Source: Sandaracinaceae bacterium
Lineage (GTDB): Bacteria > Myxococcota_A > Polyangia > Polyangiales > JADJQN01
Assembly: GCA_016712745.1 (NCBI GenBank)
Contig: JADJQN010000001.1
Span: forward strand, 1,178,001-1,242,000
Reading direction: 5' to 3'
Length of the DNA: 64,000 nucleotides
The stretch's first letter is position 1. The number at the start of each line of letters is the position of its first letter. Position numbers and translations under genes: made by a program. Shown in pieces: positions 61,729 to 64,000 of this stretch. The notes beneath the pieces were generated by a model. That model searched no databases and was not told the origin of the DNA. It saw only the letters and a program-made list of their open reading frames with translations.

Positions 61729-62733
61729 ATGGATCAATTCGCGGCCACTCTCGACCGCGGATGGGATCTCGTGTCGCGCGGGGATCTCGCCGGCGCGATG
61801 CTCTCCGCCGAGAAAACCCTCGAGCTTGATGCGCAATCCCCGGAAGCGCACAACCTGATGGGCTACGTTTTCGCCGCCGAAGGTCACGCCGAGGAAGCGC
61901 TCGATCACTATCGCCAAGCGATCGACCTTGACGAAGGCTTTGTCGAAGCGATGCTGAATGCAGCCGAGCTTCTGATTCACCCGCTCGGCGATCATGAAGC
62001 CGCACTCAAGCTTATTGATGACGCACTCGACCTATCCGAAGGCGATGACGAGATCGCCGACACGATGCTGCTCAAGTTCGACGCGCTCGTTCATCAAGGC
62101 AATAAGGAAGCCGCCGCGCGCGTGATCGCCGCCCTCCCCGATGGCCCCTTTGAGAATCCATCGCTCGACTTCATGATCGGTCGCGCCAAGTTCGAAATCG
62201 GCGACGTAGACGGTGCCGAACCGCGCATCCGTCGCGCGCTCGAGCAAGACAAAGAGAATCCCGATGCGCATTACTACATGGCCCTCGTCCATGAAGCGCG
62301 CGGCAATATGCGCGATGCCACCGTGTGCTTTCTTCATGCGCGCGACCTCGATCTGCAAATGGACAATCCTCCCTGGACCATGCCGGCCGATCAGTTCGAA
62401 GCCCGTGTCCAAGCCGCGATTCAAAAACTACCCAAGGAGCTCGCCGCCGCGCTCGACGGCTCGCTCGTGGTCGTCGCCGAAGCGCCGGGCGTTGAAGTCG
62501 TGGCCGATGGAGTCGACCCGCGCGTGACCGTGCTCCTCGAGGACCTCGCGGATATCAAGGTTGGCGCGGCCCCTCGCGTCGGGCGCGTCTTCGTGTACCA
62601 GCGCAACGTGGAACGCGTCGCGGTCGGGCCAGGCGAAGTCGAAGACGAAGTCGCGCGCGCCATTGAAATCGAACTTGGCGCAGCCTTCCCGGCTCTTATT
62701 CAAAAGCCCGAAACTCCGCCCGCAAATCACTGA
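61729..62733 (+). CDS. TPR protein with a C-terminal metallopeptidase-like domain lacking HExxH
   Basis: A 334-residue protein. The ATG at 61729 has AGAGG five bases upstream; other in-frame starts at 61672, 61705 and 61714 are weaker. Residues 1-210 form TPR repeats (AMLSAEKTLELDAQSPEAHN; NPDAHYYMALVHEARGNMRD). The C-terminal part (about 220-330) matches the minimal zincin family (PF06262-like): PADQFEARVQAAIQKLPKEL, VLLEDLADI and RVFVYQRNVERVA. Where that family has its HExxH zinc motif the sequence reads IEIEL, so the catalytic histidines are lost. It is probably a binding protein. It overlaps the convergent pseudouridine synthase gene by seven bases. Confidence 0.78.
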   Translation: MDQFAATLDRGWDLVSRGDLAGAMLSAEKTLELDAQSPEAHNLMGYVFAAEGHAEEALDHYRQAIDLDEGFVEAMLNAAELLIHPLGDHEAALKLIDDALDLSEGDDEIADTMLLKFDALVHQGNKEAAARVIAALPDGPFENPSLDFMIGRAKFEIGDVDGAEPRIRRALEQDKENPDAHYYMALVHEARGNMRDATVCFLHARDLDLQMDNPPWTMPADQFEARVQAAIQKLPKELAAALDGSLVVVAEAPGVEVVADGVDPRVTVLLEDLADIKVGAAPRVGRVFVYQRNVERVAVGPGEVEDEVARAIEIELGAAFPALIQKPETPPANH

Positions 62734-63452
62734 TCGAGCAAGGACGCTTCGCCGCCGAGCGCTGTCCACAGAGCTCGCATGTCGGCAGGCACTGGTGCGC
62801 GCAGCGTGTGCGAGCCCTCGGCATCGACGCGCGGCAAAACGAGCTCTGCGCAATGCAGCATCACGCGCCGCGCGAGATGAACGCGTCCGTCGGGCGTCGT
62901 GATGTGCTTCTTGCCCTTGTAATGAACGTCGCCCAGCAGCGGAACACCTGCGTGCGAGGCATGCAGACGAAGCTGATGCGTGCGTCCGGTCTCGGGCCTT
63001 AGCTCGAGCAAGACGCCGTGTGAAGCTACAGAGCGCACGGCGTAGCGGGTCGCTGCGAGTTTGTGCGCTATGCGCGACTCCGTCGGCACAACCATTCGCT
63101 TGCGCGGATCACGCGTATCAATCGCAATCGGAAAGTCCCAACGGCCTTCGCCGGGCTGGGGCGCGGTCTCGGCGAGCGCGAGGTAGAGGCGCTGATACTG
63201 ATTCTTCGCGCGCGCCTCGCGCAGCGCCGCAATGCCACGGGTCGTGCGCGCGAACGTCACGAGCCCTGTGACATCGGCGTCCAAACGCGACGAGGCGTGC
63301 ATGCGTTCAGCGCCTGGGTCCAACGTCTTTGCAATCGCAGCGAGGCAAGGACCGTCGTCGGGCGACGTGGTGGGAAGGCCGCTCGGCTTCGAGAGCACGA
63401 GCAAGTGCTTGTCTTGAAAAATGATCGAGACGCTGGGGCTTTCAGACGCCAC
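62727..63452 (-). CDS. RluA-family pseudouridine synthase
   Basis: A 241-residue RNA pseudouridine synthase. It starts VSIIFQDKHLLVLSKPSGLP, contains the catalytic Asp in SSRLDADVTGLVTFAR (the family has HRLD here; the His is Ser) and the motif PETGRTHQLRLHASHAG, followed by PLLGDVHYKG. There is no N-terminal S4 domain. The target (rRNA or tRNA) cannot be read from sequence. The start is GTG at 63452, inside the end of the upstream PEP-utilising gene (11-base overlap), so the two are co-transcribed. Confidence 0.9.
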   Translation of the reverse strand: MASESPSVSIIFQDKHLLVLSKPSGLPTTSPDDGPCLAAIAKTLDPGAERMHASSRLDADVTGLVTFARTTRGIAALREARAKNQYQRLYLALAETAPQPGEGRWDFPIAIDTRDPRKRMVVPTESRIAHKLAATRYAVRSVASHGVLLELRPETGRTHQLRLHASHAGVPLLGDVHYKGKKHITTPDGRVHLARRVMLHCAELVLPRVDAEGSHTLRAPVPADMRALWTALGGEASLLDQ

Positions 63453-64000
63453 GTGGTTCGCCTTGCGCAGCAGGCGTCACGATTTGGACAGTGCCAGCAT
63501 CGCCGTCGACGCGAATGACATCACCACTCCGAATTACGCGCGTGCCCACTTTCACGTTCATCACGGCGGGCAGGCCGTATTCGCGCGCCACGATCGCGGC
63601 GTGCGAAAGCGGTCCGCCGAGATCCGTCACGAGCGCGCCCGCTACGAGAAAGAGCGGAGACCAGCCAACGTCAGCATAAGGCGCAACCAGAATCTCCCCG
63701 GCTCGGAACTGCCCTGCGTCCGCAGGGGACATCAACACATGCGCCACGCCCTCGACGACGCCGCCGCTCGAAGCGAGGCCGGACAAAACGTTGGTGTCTG
63801 GCGCGGGAGGTGGCGCCGGCGGCGGGAAGCCGACGAAGGTATCCGGCGGGTCCGGGAGCGACACGTCGCGTTCGAACTGCATCCGCCGCGCACGTACCAA
63901 CGTTGCGACGGTCGACAAGCGACCGGTGAGGTACGCGCGGAGCTCTTCAACTGTGAGGAAGAACGCCGAATCTCTGCCGCAATGTTCACGCGAGTCGATG
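63442..64000 (-). CDS. PEP-utilising enzyme, mobile domain (5' end outside window)
   Basis: The reading frame is open to the right edge, so only the C-terminal 185 residues are visible. They end in the phosphohistidine domain of PEP synthase-like enzymes: GGVVEGVAHVLMSPADAGQF, EILVAPYADVGWSPLFLVAG and the active His in GGPLSHAAIVAREYGLPAV. Upstream, RDSAFFLTVEELRAYLTGR and RARRMQFERDVSLPDPPDTF match the region preceding that domain in PEP synthase and related phosphotransferases. Whether the missing part is a PEP synthase or an antibiotic-phosphotransferase type ATP-grasp enzyme cannot be decided. It overlaps the pseudouridine synthase gene. Confidence 0.82.
   Translation of the reverse strand, partial: IDSREHCGRDSAFFLTVEELRAYLTGRLSTVATLVRARRMQFERDVSLPDPPDTFVGFPPPAPPPAPDTNVLSGLASSGGVVEGVAHVLMSPADAGQFRAGEILVAPYADVGWSPLFLVAGALVTDLGGPLSHAAIVAREYGLPAVMNVKVGTRVIRSGDVIRVDGDAGTVQIVTPAAQGEPRGV

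Overview
The window looks like chromosomal DNA of a myxobacterium-type bacterium (Myxococcota, Polyangia-like), roughly 60% G+C by eye. The pointers are many Asp/Ala/Gly-rich secreted lipoproteins, Calx-beta and FG-GAP type surface proteins, an HPr-kinase-containing regulatory PTS next to rpoN, a PilZ protein, a PilT-like ATPase and very large envelope proteins. This placement is inference from gene content; no rRNA or tRNA marker is present. I saw no insertion sequence, prophage, CRISPR array or tRNA.

Layout. 1-4710: end of an Eis-like acetyltransferase, then (minus strand) an NtrC-type regulator coupled to a propeller-type sensor kinase. 4745-7930: two lipoproteins and the rplM-rpsI-argC-lipoprotein operon. 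8152-15058: DUF1963 protein, a secreted beta-sandwich protein, PlsB acyltransferase, a DUF2400/HhH-GPD-like protein, a surface metallophosphoesterase and a cysteine-less thioredoxin-fold lipoprotein. 15076-21402: a seven-gene minus-strand operon rpoN-hpf-ptsN-hprK-rapZ-ptsH-ptsI, a complete regulatory phosphotransfer chain without any sugar permease. 21561-31705: a 1278-residue Calx-beta/propeller lipoprotein, an ABC ATPase coupled to a DUF5916 outer-membrane protein, small soluble proteins, a frameshifted GNAT gene and a PilZ protein. 31931-38017: a thioester-type alpha-2-macroglobulin lipoprotein.

38078-47816: a metal-binding DUF4920 lipoprotein with a Nudix protein, a formyltransferase-like protein, phosphomannose isomerase, a PhnD-like protein without a signal peptide, a zinc-finger membrane protein, a flavin amine oxidase with a divergent glycosyltransferase/deacetylase pair, and a DUF4398 lipoprotein followed by an OmpA-type lipoprotein. 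47835-58280: RNase HI with an N-terminal extension, a frameshifted Kazal-domain lipoprotein behind a strong sigma-54 promoter candidate, more lipoproteins, an AI-2E-type permease, a PilT-like ATPase with a duplicated N-terminal domain and a beta-helix lipoprotein. 58308-64000: an unusual RNase HII-like protein, MoxR, a block of six hairpins, rpoZ, MepA-like endopeptidase, a TPR protein with a degenerate metallopeptidase domain, an RluA-type pseudouridine synthase and part of a PEP-utilising enzyme.

Most genes are housekeeping or envelope genes in short operons joined by 1-4 nt start/stop overlaps. The less ordinary signals are the hairpin block at 60245-60429, several enzyme families missing a key catalytic residue, the PilT domain duplication, the sigma-54 promoter, a group of genes whose -10-like box lies only 6-9 nt before the start codon, and two frameshifts that both fall in homopolymer runs. 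I found no clear, complete, previously undescribed multi-gene system.
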